Positions 29,323 through 40,748 of a stretch of DNA of 64,000 bases are shown here, in pieces. Each line of letters opens with the position of its first letter. Within the stretch, counting starts at the first letter, position 1. This DNA is from Ephydatia muelleri (lineage: Eukaryota; Porifera; Demospongiae; Spongillida; Spongillidae). Where the stretch lies: contig JABACO010000003.1 in the NCBI GenBank assembly GCA_013339895.1, forward strand, positions 7,026,012 through 7,090,011. The letters are read 5' to 3'. A program made the position numbers and the translations under genes. The notes below the pieces were generated by a model. That model was not told the origin of the DNA, searched no databases, and saw only the letters and a program-made list of their open reading frames with translations.

Positions 29323-31281
29323 TATCTAAATGTATAACAACTGACAATTAACCCTTTTGCTTTTGACAAAATTTAAATTGACGAATAAGTATAGCTGTTT
29401 AAACAAATACTTTCTGCAAACGGATGCCGATTGGCGTTTTAAATAAATTGATAGTTCAGACGCCGATGGTGTCAGTCTGCATGTGTCAGTTTATCTAAGT
29501 TGTGTACACCCTACATCGTATATTAATTAATCTTGCACAGCATCTCATTTCCTTCTGCTTCTCCTTCTTAACCACCCATAACTCGCGATAGGAACACTTT
29601 TAAAGAATGACAATTGCACCAATAGCTTCACTGCGATTTGGTCAGCATCTTCGCAAATTGTCTCGAGCTATGTATGGCAGTTGTGTTATAGCAACTACCA
29701 TGCAAATACGATTTGGATTGTATCAAACGCTATACTCGTGTCACTCTGACAGGACTCCTAGCACAAAATTAGTTTAGCATTTTGTGATTACCAAACACAA
29801 GCAAGTCAGTGATGCAGTCTAATTTAACGTTTTTAGGATTTAAAGGCAATAGCAAAGCAAGGAAACAAGGGACTAACAATAAAGGAAACTGTCATAGTCC
29901 TATATTTGGGATCGTTTCTGTGAAGAGGGATCGACCTAACGTCGTATACATGATACAATTTCCAGTAGAAATGTAACGCTTGCTTTGAAATGTATGGCTA
30001 ATTAGAAACTCAGAGCCTTACAACTCCATGACGGATACTCCGATTCTCAGTGCGTAAGAAGCAATGTGTAGACGGCATTTCAGACTTCTAGAATTTGAAA
30101 TCTTGAAAAAACATGCATTTGGTCCATTTTTTGCGGAAACGATCATTTAGCACATTTGTAGTAATATTGTTATTCATGTGCTTAATATACATTTTCTCTT
30201 ATTGTGAGATCTTTTTTTAATTGCACCCTTAGTACTATTGCAAGTAAATCCTATAAACCACCAACTTAATGTTACATGTATAATAAAGTTATAGTACATT
30301 GACTGACACTCAAGGTGCGACAAAATTGCAGTTCAAGCTGTAGTGACAACTTAGAAGTTAGAAACTTAATCCAAAAAAGTAACGACTTTTCGACTTCTCA
30401 TCAATCCCTTGACAGTAGTCTGTGTGCCAGCTTCCATAAATTCAGAGCGGCTGATTATTCCGTCTTTGTTTTATCCAGCCCCCCATCAAAGGCTTCCGGA
30501 GCCACCGTTGGATCTATGCCATAGCTTTGCAGTAACACTCCAAACTCTTTGCTAGAGATTACTCCATCATTATCGGTGTCGATGGCGTCAAAAAAAAGCA
30601 TCGCAAATTGCTTTGATCTTTTGCTCGTCTAAAATAACAATGAAGTTTAAAATTTAAAACTAAAAATGGAATCTCACCTCCAGAAACACTACTTAAGTCG
30701 ATGAGAAATTCGTCTTCTTTCACAGCTTCTTTTCCGTTACTAATGACCGGCCAAAAACCCAGAACATACGTTCGTACTTTCTTCCCTTGTTCCGCGGGTT
30801 AAGTTTTCCGCATTCAATCCACCGATTTGCCAAGATTTCAGAAGATAGTATGCCATTTTTATTAGCATCCAGACAAGAAATTGATGCTTCATTTTCTCTG
30901 CCAGAATGCGGTCCTCAGCCATGACAGTTGACATTTCGGTACAATTGTATTTGAGAATAGACCAATAAATGCGCACGTAGCAATTTTATAGTCTTCGATT
31001 AGGGTCGCCGTAATCATTACTATAATTTAGTTCGTCTATAGTCATTTCTATAATTTGCTTGCATCACCATCTGCATGTACATCAGTGAACTTCCTTGTGT
31101 CTAAAAACAATAATGACATTGTGCAACAATGCATGCCATGTCAATTTGTATGGGTACTTTTAAAAATCAGTATGCATACATGTATATAGACCTGTATGTA
31201 ACCGCGCGATTACCTACGGTAGCACTGTAGCCCTAAGGATAAAATTATAGTGACTTTGTCCCATCTGGGATATCAGGGCTG
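29323..31281. repeat. Segmental duplication, copy 1 (with broken EF-hand gene)
   Basis: This is in direct orientation with 48969-51178. Matches run from TATCTAAATGTATAACAAC to GATATCAGGGCTGAGGTG. Differences are frequent single changes and short indels. Copy 2 holds a 228-bp segment (50681-50908) absent here. The stretch 29323-30310 has no gene; it is the downstream flank of the EF-hand gene copy. Confidence 0.9.
30320..30945 (-). pseudogene. Broken duplicate of the EF-hand calcium-binding protein gene
   Basis: Both exons of the gene at 50004-50595 can be traced on the minus strand. Exon 1 (ATG at about 30936, MSTVMAEDR) lacks the codons for MKNPFW, has lost one T before the first calcium loop (near 30885, frameshift), and has an altered stretch near 30798. 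Exon 2 keeps the third loop (DTDNDGVISSKE) but has an extra A run near 30590, extra C bases near 30482, and lost a T in the fourth loop. The splice sites around the short intron are still recognisable. It cannot make the protein. The intact paralogue shows what was lost. Confidence 0.88.
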
Positions 31282-31862
31282 AGGTGAGTTATTGTAGCCT
31301 AGGCTTAATTGACTCCCGGTCAATTACACCTAGGCATATATGACTCTCCAGTCGGTGGCGACTAGGCATATACGACACCTGCTCGTGCATATACTTGGGT
31401 GGCATCTTACTCCCCTGTACTATATTATGTAATATGTAGAAAACGCTTGATTGCACTGCAAAAAAAAAAAAAAGAAACACACATACACACTGATACTGAT
31501 ACATTGATCATAGATTGCGCTATTTAGAGCAACTTGAACCATGTAACCATGTTACATAACCATGTGTCAGGAATGCATTTTTTGTCACACATCTGAAATG
31601 ATACCACTGGCTACATCGGTCGCATTGAATAACACGATCTAGTAAAGTGTTTTTTTCTAAAATATGACATACAAAACTGAATAATTATGTCAATGTTTTT
31701 TGTCATAGTAAAACTTGTCTCTTTCCTGTGCCTTCTTGATATTCTTTTCCACCTTTTGAATTATTTCCCCAATAAAATCGACTTGAAACCTTCTCAATTG
31801 TTTTATCTCTGCCTAGATGGCACCCTACGGCCCAATCCATGGACACCGAAAAGTTATAAAGT
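31282..31862. other. No gene seen
   Basis: Contains an A13 run near 31460 and AT-rich sequence. The left end of the hAT element whose transposase lies at 32211-33300 should fall here or just beyond, but no CAGTGGCGGAT end was found. Confidence 0.4.
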
Positions 31863-32117
31863 TTATACGTACATACCTTCTATTCCAGAACGGCATGACT
31901 CCAGTATCCGCCTTTTTATCGTCTGATCGCACGCAGATCTTCCACTTTGATGCCTCGTCGATACCATCTTTCTTGAAGTATAACATTCCAGTTTCAAACT
32001 TGAAATTGTTTTTACACTTGCGTCTTAAATTCGCCTTCTCTCCCTTTGTCATGCCCTTGGGGTACTGGCTACTACGTACATACGTCTCCACAGCAGTGAA
32101 CTCATCATCCGCCATAG
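31863..32117 (-). pseudogene. First exon of an integrase-like (H2C2/KRBA2-type) gene, frameshifted
   Basis: The minus-strand frame starts MADDEFTAVETYVRSSQYPK and continues TKGEKANLRRKC..F.....MLYFKKDG. This is the pattern of the N-terminal part of integrase-derived proteins (KRBA2-like, Ginger-like), which precedes the H2C2 zinc region. A one-base change in the AAAAAGG run near 31900 shifts the frame; in the other frame the family's next motif RRILESCRSGIE is readable and is followed by a good donor (GTATGT). No further exons were found. The call is by motif style, so moderately sure. Confidence 0.5.
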
Positions 32118-32210
32118 TAGCTCTCTTTAAAGAATCTAGCTGCCGACAGTGAGATATGTAGCAAGATATCATCTTTTTTCACCGCTGTTGCTCCAAATGC
32201 TACACCACTA

Positions 32211-33300
32211 GTGGCTTCTGTTTGTGATCATACAAAAACAGCAGAGATGGCAACAGCAAGTACTGATATGAGTGATATCGATTGTGAAACTGAACACCCA
32301 GTCAAATCTCCAGTCGCGATCGAGCCAGCGGAGCCACTTATGACTCTAGTTCCAGCAAGTGAACTTCTTCTACCTCCTACATGTAGTGCAGTTGAACTGC
32401 ATCCAGATCCGCTAGATGAGTGCCATCCACTAGAACATCCAGCCATCAAGCATCCTGTGACTCCTGTCGTTTGTCCAGTGGAGTGTTTGAATGAACCCGC
32501 TTCTTTCAGCATGGATAATGCAACTGAACATTACTGACATCGGTTTGCACATTGGTGTTTCCCTAAGCGATGCACATAAAATGGAGCTATTAAATAACAG
32601 CTGGGTTCCTGGTGCGGACTATGCAATGCCATATTCCACTAGAATTATAAATGGAAAAGAAGAGAAGAGATACCTTAAACATACGCATTTGCAACAACAC
32701 TCATTTTTATCATATTCCCCATCTCAACAAGGTTTGTTTTGTCGCCCATGTGTCTTGTTTGGACCTACCACTGGAGAGGCGGACCGGGGACATCAGAAGC
32801 TGAATGCTCTGGTAAGTAAGCCATTAAATAAGTACCATCGATTGTTTGGTAAAGATGGTTATGTGACCAATCACGAAGCCACAGATTATCACAAGTCAGC
32901 AATCATCCAAGCGGCTGAGTTTCGGCATAGAATGAAAACCGGAGTAGATATTTGGAAGAAAAGATGGGCTGACATGGTCGATTGTCCTGATACAGCTATT
33001 GATGCATTAGCTGTCTGTGATACCGATTTCTTTCCAAATATCGGACGTCTCTTGCAGATAACAGCAACGTTGCCAGTGACTAGCGCGAGTGCCGAGCGAA
33101 GCTTTTCGGTTTTGAAGCGACTTAAGACTTACCTCCGAACGACAATGGGAGAAGTACGCTAAGTGGTCTTGCTCATATGCATGTTCAATACTCCCAACCA
33201 ATTGACGTTGAAGCGGTTATAAACCACTTCGCTACCATGCACAGGCCGTGCGAGGCGCTTAAACTTAATTTATTGTCTGATTGTTGCCGTAGTGTTTCAC
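32211..33300 (+). pseudogene. Internally deleted hAT transposase
   Basis: Plus-strand transposase of the hAT/ZMYM1-like group. The N-terminal Ser/Pro-rich lead (32211-32537) ends in a frame change. Then comes ITDIGLHIG and a TTF-type zinc-finger domain (FCRPCVLFG..., YHKSAIIQAAEF) at 32530-32930. The reading runs straight into the C-terminal dimerisation domain: FPNIGRLLQITATLPVTSAS, AERSFSVLKRLKTYLR. The whole catalytic core between them is missing. A lost base after GEVR near 33160 shifts the frame; the expected continuation (LSGLAHMHVQ, then DVEAVINHFA) is readable in the next frame to about 33265. It is a deletion derivative that keeps both ends of the protein. The matching hAT right end lies at 33571-33603. 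Confidence 0.85.
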
Positions 33301-33534
33301 TACCACAGTAGCACTAAAGCATGTGTGTGCATTGTATCTCTGATCTCTGCATCAACTGATCAAGTTAATCATTATTGTATTAATTGCTGTCAATCATACT
33401 TCATTAAATCATGCGTGTACGGTGTATTTAAAAATAATTAAGTCATGTATAGCGTGCATGGATGCGTGAAAGGTTAATTTATGGCGAGCCCCAGAGTTCC
33501 AGACCCAGTGTGACGTGGAAGGTAGGGGGACCGT

Positions 33535-33603
33535 GGGGGGGGGAGAGGGACCCCCCCCCCCCCCCCCCCCCCCCCCATTGCCTTATTCCTGTATCCGCCA
33601 CTG
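33535..33603. mobile_element. Right terminus of a hAT element
   Basis: G run, C26 run, then CCCATTGCCTTATTCCTGTA and TCCGCCACTG, identical to the right end of the element at 22342-22990. The following 8 bp (GCAGCGAA) would be the target duplication, but the left end was not found. Confidence 0.75.
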
Positions 33604-33664
33604 GCAGCGAAGTATTACCGATCATTCAGCAGCTTGTTACATCGCTTCACTAACTTTTAAAGTA

Positions 33665-34651
33665 CATGTATGTCCGGTAGGTGCTCAACGGCAAACCGAC
33701 ACCTTATTCACTCAGAATTTAACAAACAAATTCCATTCTCCGAGGCCATCAATATGGAGTTGGTGTCCAACACACCATGCCGTCAAAAAGACCTCTCAAG
33801 ACAATCATTAAAAAAAAACTGTTTGACAGTTCATCATTGTCAGATAGGGCACGCCTGCTGTCAGTCTCTTTCCCCCATGCCGCAGCTTGGCTTTCGGTTA
33901 TCCCTTCCCCACGTCTTAATCTAGAGCCTTTAGAATTCCAAACGGCCATACAGTGGTGGCTTGGCATGGGTGTCTACCAGATCAACAGCTGTCCATACTG
34001 CCTAGCTCATTCTTTGGATCCCATGGGTCACCATGCTTTAGCATGTAAGCATGGAGGTGACGTTGTCACTCTCCATAACAGGCTTCGTGACGTTTTTGTG
34101 GAATCTTGCCGGAGAGTGTCCAGGTGGAGGTAGGAGGTAAGTATGGGTCGGAAGAACGCCGCAAACGATCAGCGGATTTCCGTGCTACAAACTGGATGCT
34201 AGGCAAACCAGCTGCTTTCAATTTCACTGTCACGTCTCCGCTAGTTTCCACCAGAAGCGAGTGTGACAGTAGGATCTGCAGCCTTTGCAGCGGAAGAAAG
34301 GAATCATCGAGTCAACGATGCCAAATGTGCAGAACTTGGTTGGGTATCCATCCCACTTGCAGTAGAGCCTTACGGGTGTTGGGGTACCGAGGCTAAGTGG
34401 GGATTTTCTCAGCTGCGTCTCGACTGGCCCACAAGACAAAATTGTCCAAAATCCACAGCCACTGCAGCCATATATGGAAGGCTGAGTCTGACTCCTGTTA
34501 GGGCGAACGTCAGGGCGATTCTCTCCAGAACAATCTTGGACTTTAATTAATTACTTAATTGTACATAAATAAAACATTTAGATTATTAAACTGTAATTAG
34601 GACTGTATATGAATTTCCGTGTTTGTATATTTCAACTAATAATAATAATAA
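33665..34651 (+). mobile_element. 3' fragment of non-LTR retrotransposon (chain member 1)
   Basis: A 5'-truncated copy starting near STANRHLIHSEFN. It continues SLSDRARLLS, FQTAIQWWLGM, CPYCLAHSLDPMGHHALACK and HGGDVVTLHNRLRD. It then runs through frame changes into ATNWMLGKPAAFNFTVTSPL and CAELGWVSIPLAVEPYGCWG, ending SRTILDFN, a stop near 34550, a short 3' UTR and an (AAT)n tract at 34637-34651. The next copy starts immediately after that tract. Several frameshifts and an Asp-to-Asn change in the endonuclease (FNFTV) make it defective. Confidence 0.88.
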
Positions 34652-34654
34652 TTT

Positions 34655-36630
34655 GTGCTCTAATCAAGGCAAAGGTCTCAAAACTTTTTTCAACCTTTAC
34701 AACTAGGAGTTGCCACCAGTGCAGGTGCAGAAAAAATTATACATAGCCTCAGAAGTTGCATGGATGAAAATTGGAATGATGCCAATTTTGCTATTTTTAA
34801 AGTAGACATAAAAAATGCATTCAATTCAGTATCAAGACAAGCAATCTAGATGAAGTGGCAACTTTTTTCTCAGAATTGCTCCCATGGGTTGCTTGGAGTT
34901 ATGGCTCACCTCCCTTACTGTGGCACCCCTTAGGCTGTGTGAGCTCACAGACAAGGGTCCAACAAGGTGACCCCCTTGGACCCATGTTGTTTGCCCTAGT
35001 GCTTCACAAACTAGTTTCTAGTATAGATGCAGATGATGGATGCCTCAACCTAATTCTTCAAACCTGGTATTTGGATGATGGGGTATTGGCCGGTAATCAC
35101 ACAGCAGTGTTGCATGCGTTGCAACTAATAGAAGAAATGGGTCCCGACCTTAATTGGACTTTCCATCAACCTAACCAAATGTGAACTCTTCAGTGCTACA
35201 ATCAAGTCCTCTTTCCCACCAGGTTGTAAAATGTTCATGCCTTCCAAATTTAGATATCCTTGGAGCTCCAATCGGGGACTACTTTTTCTGTGCTCACTTC
35301 ATTGCAGAGAGGTGGGCTCAAGCTAAGAAATTGCTGTCTGTTCTTTTAAGGATGGCTGACTCTGACCTCAATGTAGCGATCTCATTGCTTCAAATTTGTG
35401 GAGGTTTGTCCACATTTCGAGAACCACTCCCCCTAGTCTATCTTCTGAGGCCTTTGATGGGGAGACCAGATCCTGCTTCTCAGCCTGTCTTGCTTCAGAT
35501 GTCATGGATGCTGCCTGCAACAAGCCCAACTAAGCCTCTCGTTTGGGGGATTGGACTCCGCTCCCTGCACTCCATTCAAGCTCAGTGTTCCTAGCATCAT
35601 TTTCAGCCTCAGGTGTAGGCAATACCAATAACCTCTATCTTCAGCAATCTTTAATCATATTCAACAGTCAGGCCTCACATTCTGATGCAATCACTATTGA
35701 GTCTGTTCTTGCTGATCAGCCTCACCAGTGATCCCTGTCCCAGAAGGTGGATGGACATCTCTTTGAAACACTTTTGATATCCTCCTCTGCAGTGAATAAG
35801 GCTTGGCTATTATCAGCTTCGGCCCCCCATGCCAGTGCTTGGCTCTCGGTTGCTTCCTCTTTCGGGCTAAATCTGCATCTACACTCACCGGAATTCCAAA
35901 CTGCTGTCAGATGTTGGCTGGGTGTGGACACTTCATTTGCCTCAGTGTGCCCATTTTGCTCAGAGGTTGGTTGCTCTTGACTCCCTTAGTCAGCATGCTG
36001 TGTCCTGTAGACATGGTGGTGTCACAGTCATCAGACACAACCAATTGCGTGACATAATTGCAGATTTATGTCGCAAGGCACACCTGTCTGTCAGCGTGGA
36101 AGCAGGACATTGTATGTGTCGTGATAACAATCACTCTCGTCTAGCTGACGTCCTTGTGGGGGGTTGGGAAGAGGCCAACCTGCTGCCCTAGATGTCACAG
36201 TCTCACTCCAGTCTCCTTGAAAGAGTCAAGTACATTTGCAGATGTGGCAGCCCTGTCGCAGAAACGAGGAAGCATGCTGCCAATGACCCAAAGTGTCGAG
36301 AATTGGTATGGAGGTGTATCCCAATAGCAATTGAAATGTATGGTATCTGGGGGAAGGAGGCCCAACACATGTTCTCATGACTGGCTACCTATTTAGCTAT
36401 CCATCTTTCCTGCCCCAAGTCCAGAGTTCTGGCTGACATATATGGCCGCCTAAACATCTGCCTGGTGAGAGCTGTGTCAAGAGCCATCCTGGGAAGAGGC
36501 CTTAGCCCAATCCATCTCTATTTCCTTGTAGCTATAGTGTGAATAGTTAGGCTGCAGTTTAACTTTTTCATGTGTATTCATTTGAGGGTATATTATATAT
36601 CTATGCATTTCAATAATAATAATAATAATG
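34655..36630 (+). mobile_element. Non-LTR retrotransposon fragment with reverse transcriptase (chain member 2)
   Basis: Begins within the reverse transcriptase (GVATSAGAEKIIHSL, FKVDIKNAFNSVSRQ), then an open stretch 34855-35184 with ELLPWVAWSYG, VQQGDPLGPMLFALVLHKL and TWYLDDGVLAG, confirming YLDD in a second copy. Later frames carry LGAPIGDYFFCAHF, SLHSIQAQC, the zinc finger region (CPFC, HAVSCRHGG) and AALDVTVSLQSP, ending SRAILGRG near 36500 and (AAT)n at 36612-36629. At least six frame disruptions. Its 5' end abuts the AAT tract of the copy before it. Confidence 0.88.
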
Positions 36631-36649
36631 GAATTATAATAATAACTTG

Positions 36650-38009
36650 CTTGACTTGTTTCCATCCAGCATGATAATCTCTGATAGGCCAAATTTGGTG
36701 ATTCTTGGTGCTCCCATAGGGAATAAATAATTCTGTTCTTCCTTTGTTTCAAAGAGCCTCAAAAATCTTGCAGGTCTAGCTGGATGAGGTTGGCCTGATT
36801 GATCCTCAGGTTGCCCTAATTTGGCTTCGCCTTTGTGGTGCATTTTGTAAGCTTGTTCATTTAACTCGTGCAACCCCTACCTCCCTCATAAAGGATGCCC
36901 TTGCTGTCTTTTATGAAGGTGTCCGAAGGAGGTTTTGCCTGTCCACAGGTGTGGATGCTTCCAATGACGCTTGGCAGCAGGCTCAATTGAGTTTGAGGAA
37001 GGGAGGTCTTGGTCTGCGATCTTTGTCTCTTCACTCACTGGCTACTTTTATTCCTTCACTCTTTTCAGTGGGTTATGGCTCACATTCCACTTCATACTTG
37101 TCCCAGGCAATTGATATGTTCAACTGCTTGGTCACACCAAGTGATGTTATCAGTGCTGAAAATCTTCTTTCATCCTTTTCTGTCCACCAGAAGGCTCTTT
37201 CAGAGAAACTGGATGATCACCAATTCAACTTACTGCTAAACTGTTCATCAGTGGCAGATAGGGCTCGTTTACTTTCAGTTTTGTCCCCCTTGGCTGCTTC
37301 TTGGCTTTCCGTCATTCCTTCTGAGGGTCTTGGGCTACACTTGACTGCTCCCATTTTCCAGGCTGCCTTAAAGTGGTGGCTTAGTTTAGATACCTCAGGG
37401 TTTTCAGTGTTCCTTGTGCCCTGGAAGTGCACTCGATCATCTAGGCCATCATGCAGTACATGGAGGGGATGTGGTCACCAGGAACAACAGACTTCGTGAC
37501 TGCATTGTGGAAGTGTGTCATCGTGTTCACATTGGAGTGCAGGTAGAGGTTGGCAACAACCTTACCCCTAACCACAGCAAGACCCGCCCAGCTGATATCT
37601 TATTCCCAACTGGGTCATGGGCAGGAGAGCAGCCTTGGATGTGTCTGTCACATCATTGCTTAATCCACAAACCTTATTGGAAGTGGGAGTGACAGCCACT
37701 GCTGCCGCACTCACCACTGAAGAACGAAAACATGAAGAAAACGACCCTAAGTGTTCTGAGCTGGGTTGGGTTTGCATTCCTGTATAGTGGCTGAAAGTTA
37801 TGGAGCATGGGGAATAGAAGCCACGCAACTGTTTTCCACAATTGCCTCAAGAATTGCCACCCTGAGCAGCAAACCTAAATCTGTTACCATCAATGACATT
37901 AATGGCCACCTTAACTTACAACTGGTTAGGGCAAATGCCACGTCTATCCTAACCAGGTTAATGTTGTATGTCTGTGTGTATATGTTATTATATAATATTG
38001 CATTAAGCA

Positions 38010-38040
<31 letters not shown>
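36650..38040 (+). mobile_element. 3' fragment of non-LTR retrotransposon (chain member 3)
   Basis: Starts at SDRPNLVILGAPIGN just after the AAT tract of the previous copy. The longest open part (36951-37499) carries AWQQAQLSLRKGGLGLRSLS and SSVADRARLLSVLS and ends in the zinc finger; later frames give AALDVSVTSLL, CSELGWVCIPV, SYGAWGIEA and a C-terminus near 37975. The (ATT)n tail is at 38009-38040. Frameshifted. Confidence 0.87.
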
Positions 38041-38156
38041 TTGGGGTGGGACATTAAAATAATAATTCAACATAATTATAAATGTCATGCTATATTCAGA
38101 ACTCATATACATATACAACATTATTAATACATATATTATAAACACATTACACACTA

Positions 38157-39195
38157 TCAAACATATAGTCTAGATAGAATGGCCCTGGAATTGGCTCTGA
38201 TCAGGGTCAAGTTTAATCTGCCATAAATCAGATTAGTTGTTAAGGACTTGGGCTGCCCCAGTTGGGTGGCTAATCTTCCTGCAAGTCTGGAGAGACAACG
38301 TTGAGCTTCTGGTCCCCAACTTCCATAGGACTCTACAACCAAAGGGATGCACACCCACCCTAGCTCTTCACATTTTGCATCGTGCTTTCTCTGTTCTGCC
38401 TGCATTGCTGCTGAATTTGGTGTCACACACGCTACTTGTAGGGTATTTGAATTAAGCGGGGATGTGACACAAAGATCAATTGCAGCAGGCTTGCCCAACT
38501 CCCAATTAGGGATGAGGACATCGGCAGGACGCGTTTGTCGTGCTTCATGACCCAGACTGCTTCCAGCTTCAAGCTGTGCACCCAAGCATGCACGTTGGCA
38601 GAACTCAAAAAGGGTGTCTCGTACTCTGTTGTGGCGGGAAACCACATCAGGGCCATTTTTACATGACAGAGCATGGTGACCAAATTGATCCAAAGAATGG
38701 GACATGCATTGGGGACAAAGCTGACCTTGACTGATAGGAAGGCCTAACCACCATTTAATGGCAACTTGAAACTCAGAGGGATCAAGATGAAGGTTGAGCC
38801 TTGGAGAGGGTGTGACAGAAAGCCAAGCTGATGAGTGAGGTGAGGAAATTGAAAGTAAACGAGCCCTATCCGGCAGTGAAGCATTAGCAAATAGCTTGGT
38901 AAATTGCTGGTCCTCCAACTTAGCAGATAACAGTTTTTGAGTTAGGTTAGAAGTAGTGATGGATGTAATGGTGAGCTCATCCGTAGTAGGTACAGATGCA
39001 TTGAACAGGTCAATAGCATGCAGAAGATGTTTGCTTTGTGGAGAGCTACAGTCAGATGCAACTGCAGAAGCTATGTAAGCAGCAGGTGAATGAAGGGAAA
39101 GGCGACGAAGCCCAAGGCCTCCACGACTTAAGCTAAGTTGGGCTTGCTGGATGTGTTGACCATGGTGCACTCGGCAAAACAGTGGCGTACATCAT
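38157..39195 (-). CDS. C-terminal domain of non-LTR retrotransposon, uninterrupted but 5'-truncated
   Basis: A 337-codon open frame (38157-39170), with similarity continuing to 39195 (FAECTMVN). From the N-terminus: QAQLSLSRGGLGLRRLSLHS, SLPDRARLLSISS, FQVAIKWWLGL, zinc finger (CPQC..SLDQFGHHALSC), RHNRVRDTLFEFCQRACLG, and the endonuclease block RPADVLIPNWELGKPAAIDL, CVTSPL, KCEELGWVCIPLVVESYGSW. Both acidic endonuclease positions are present (ADV and IDL). The reverse transcriptase is absent because the copy is truncated next to an ATT run at about 39196. The 3' UTR (38041-38156) ends at the same (ATT)n tract that ends the plus-strand copy, so the two are tail to tail. Confidence 0.88.
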
Positions 39196-39239
39196 TATTA
39201 TTGTATATATTTTGATTTAACAATGTTACATCATCTGTA

Positions 39240-39500
39240 ATAATACTAATTATAATGCAGAGGTCTTGACAGAGATTTATGGGTAGTTGAATATCTCATT
39301 GGTGAGGTCAGTAGCTAGGGCAATCCGGTCTAGAATATGTGTTCCAGGTTAACTTAATTAAAAATAGTGCAGGTTTAGTGTTGAACTGTAGGCCTACATA
39401 CATGAAGCTCCTAGGTGTTTAGTCTAATATTATGTAATAACTAATACTGCTGCTGTGTTTTCCATGTAAGATTGTAATATCAATTTGTAATAACTCAACA
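39240..39500 (+). mobile_element. 3' tail of non-LTR retrotransposon (subfamily C)
   Basis: The segment GGTCTTGACAGAGATTTATG through GTAATAACTAATACTGCTGC matches the end of the copy at 47752-48250, with an extra piece near 39360. It covers only the last codons and the 3' UTR. Confidence 0.8.
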
Positions 39501-39799
39501 CACACACAGTTATACAAGTACAGCATACAACACCATGCATACGCGGAATGGCCAGTCCAGAAGAGAGGAGTGACGGGTAGAGCCTCAATAGTCCAGCTAT
39601 CTAACTCCGGGTTGCCAACTGACTCGTACTTACAATTCCAGCGCTTAAAAGAGTCTGCCTCACGTGCCTGTTAGTCTAGAAGGTTCTATTGCAGCCCCAT
39701 AGTCTGCTGTTAATAATCAATTACAATTACTACACAATTTAATAGTATTAATAAATGATAAACGCATGGGGTTAATGATCTTAAGTGTTCAGAGTTTCT
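39501..39799. other. No feature recognised
   Basis: Non-coding; nothing beyond a short ACACAC run. Confidence 0.4.
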
Positions 39800-40066
39800 A
39801 TACCCTTAGCAGTTGAGACTTACGGTTGCTGGAGTGCAGAAGCCCAGTCTACCATTTCTCGTCTAGCATCCCGTCTGGCCATCCAGTTGCAATGCTCAAA
39901 TCCAAGGCCATCACTACCATCTACCAATGCCTCAACATAACACTGATTAGAGCAAATGCCAGATCTTTGCTTTCACGTTCAGGCTTTTTCAGGTCTGAGG
40001 GTGGAGTTTAACTTTCAAATGGTGTATATGTGTAATTGTATTGCTGTTCTTTAGAATATTATTATT
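39800..40066 (+). mobile_element. 3' end of non-LTR retrotransposon
   Basis: Encodes VETYGCWSAEAQSTISRLAS, RLAIQLQC and, after a frame change, ITTIYQCLNITLIRANARS and LLSRSG, then a stop and a short UTR ending in ATTATTATT (40057-40066). The next fragment follows immediately. Confidence 0.85.
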
Positions 40067-40069
40067 GAC

Positions 40070-40320
40070 TAATATTAATAATGCTAAATGTGCAGACCTG
40101 GGATGGGTACGTGTTCCTGTAGTTGTGGAGTCCTACGGAGCATGGGGCCTGGAGGCAATGGATTTCTTTTCAAAACTTGCATCCCGCATACTTCTGTGGG
40201 TAAATCGAAATCTGTTGTCCTCCACGAGATTTATGGGAGGCTAAACAGCATATAGTAAGAGCCAATTCTACGGCAATACTGTCAAGGGGCATACCCCTTG
40301 AATCTCTGTAGTAATTTTTT
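40070..40320 (+). mobile_element. 3' end of non-LTR retrotransposon (subfamily A-like)
   Basis: Encodes NNAKCADLGWVRVPVVVESY, GAWGLEAMDFFSKLASR, then frameshifted remains of the C-terminal IYGRLN..LVRAN motif. It is joined head to tail with the preceding fragment through an ATT/AAT tract. Confidence 0.82.
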
Positions 40321-40379
40321 GTGTGTAGTTGTTGTGTTAATAGTATTGCTGTTTGTGTACCTCGTGTATCTCATGTATG

Positions 40380-40712
40380 CATATCCAGAAATGGCCCATA
40401 CATAGGCGGTCATCTTGCTATTGAATTTTAAACACTTGTAAATTGTCCTATAAATCGGTCTGATCATGACATATGTACTTAAAAAAATTATTCCATTAAC
40501 CATTCTTGAACTAAAATCAAGACAAAAAATTAATTTATACCGCGCATAATTTATTCATCAAAATATGTCATTGCGTAATGCCTTGCGTCATCCTTCAACT
40601 AATATTGATTTCATTGAACAAAATGGTGAATAAATATATGCACAGTAAGTTAATTTAGCTGAAGATAGAACTTAACTATAATAGTAATAGACTGTTAATA
40701 ACCGGACAATGT

Positions 40713-40748
<36 letters not shown>

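Noticed and set aside
32228..32512. Ser/Gly-rich 94-codon minus-strand frame
   Set aside because: Antisense shadow of the Pro/Ser-rich N-terminus of the hAT transposase.
24464..40320. Many plus-strand open frames opposite the minus-strand retrotransposon ORFs
   Set aside because: Antisense shadows without protein motifs; the opposite strand carries the reverse transcriptase and endonuclease motifs.
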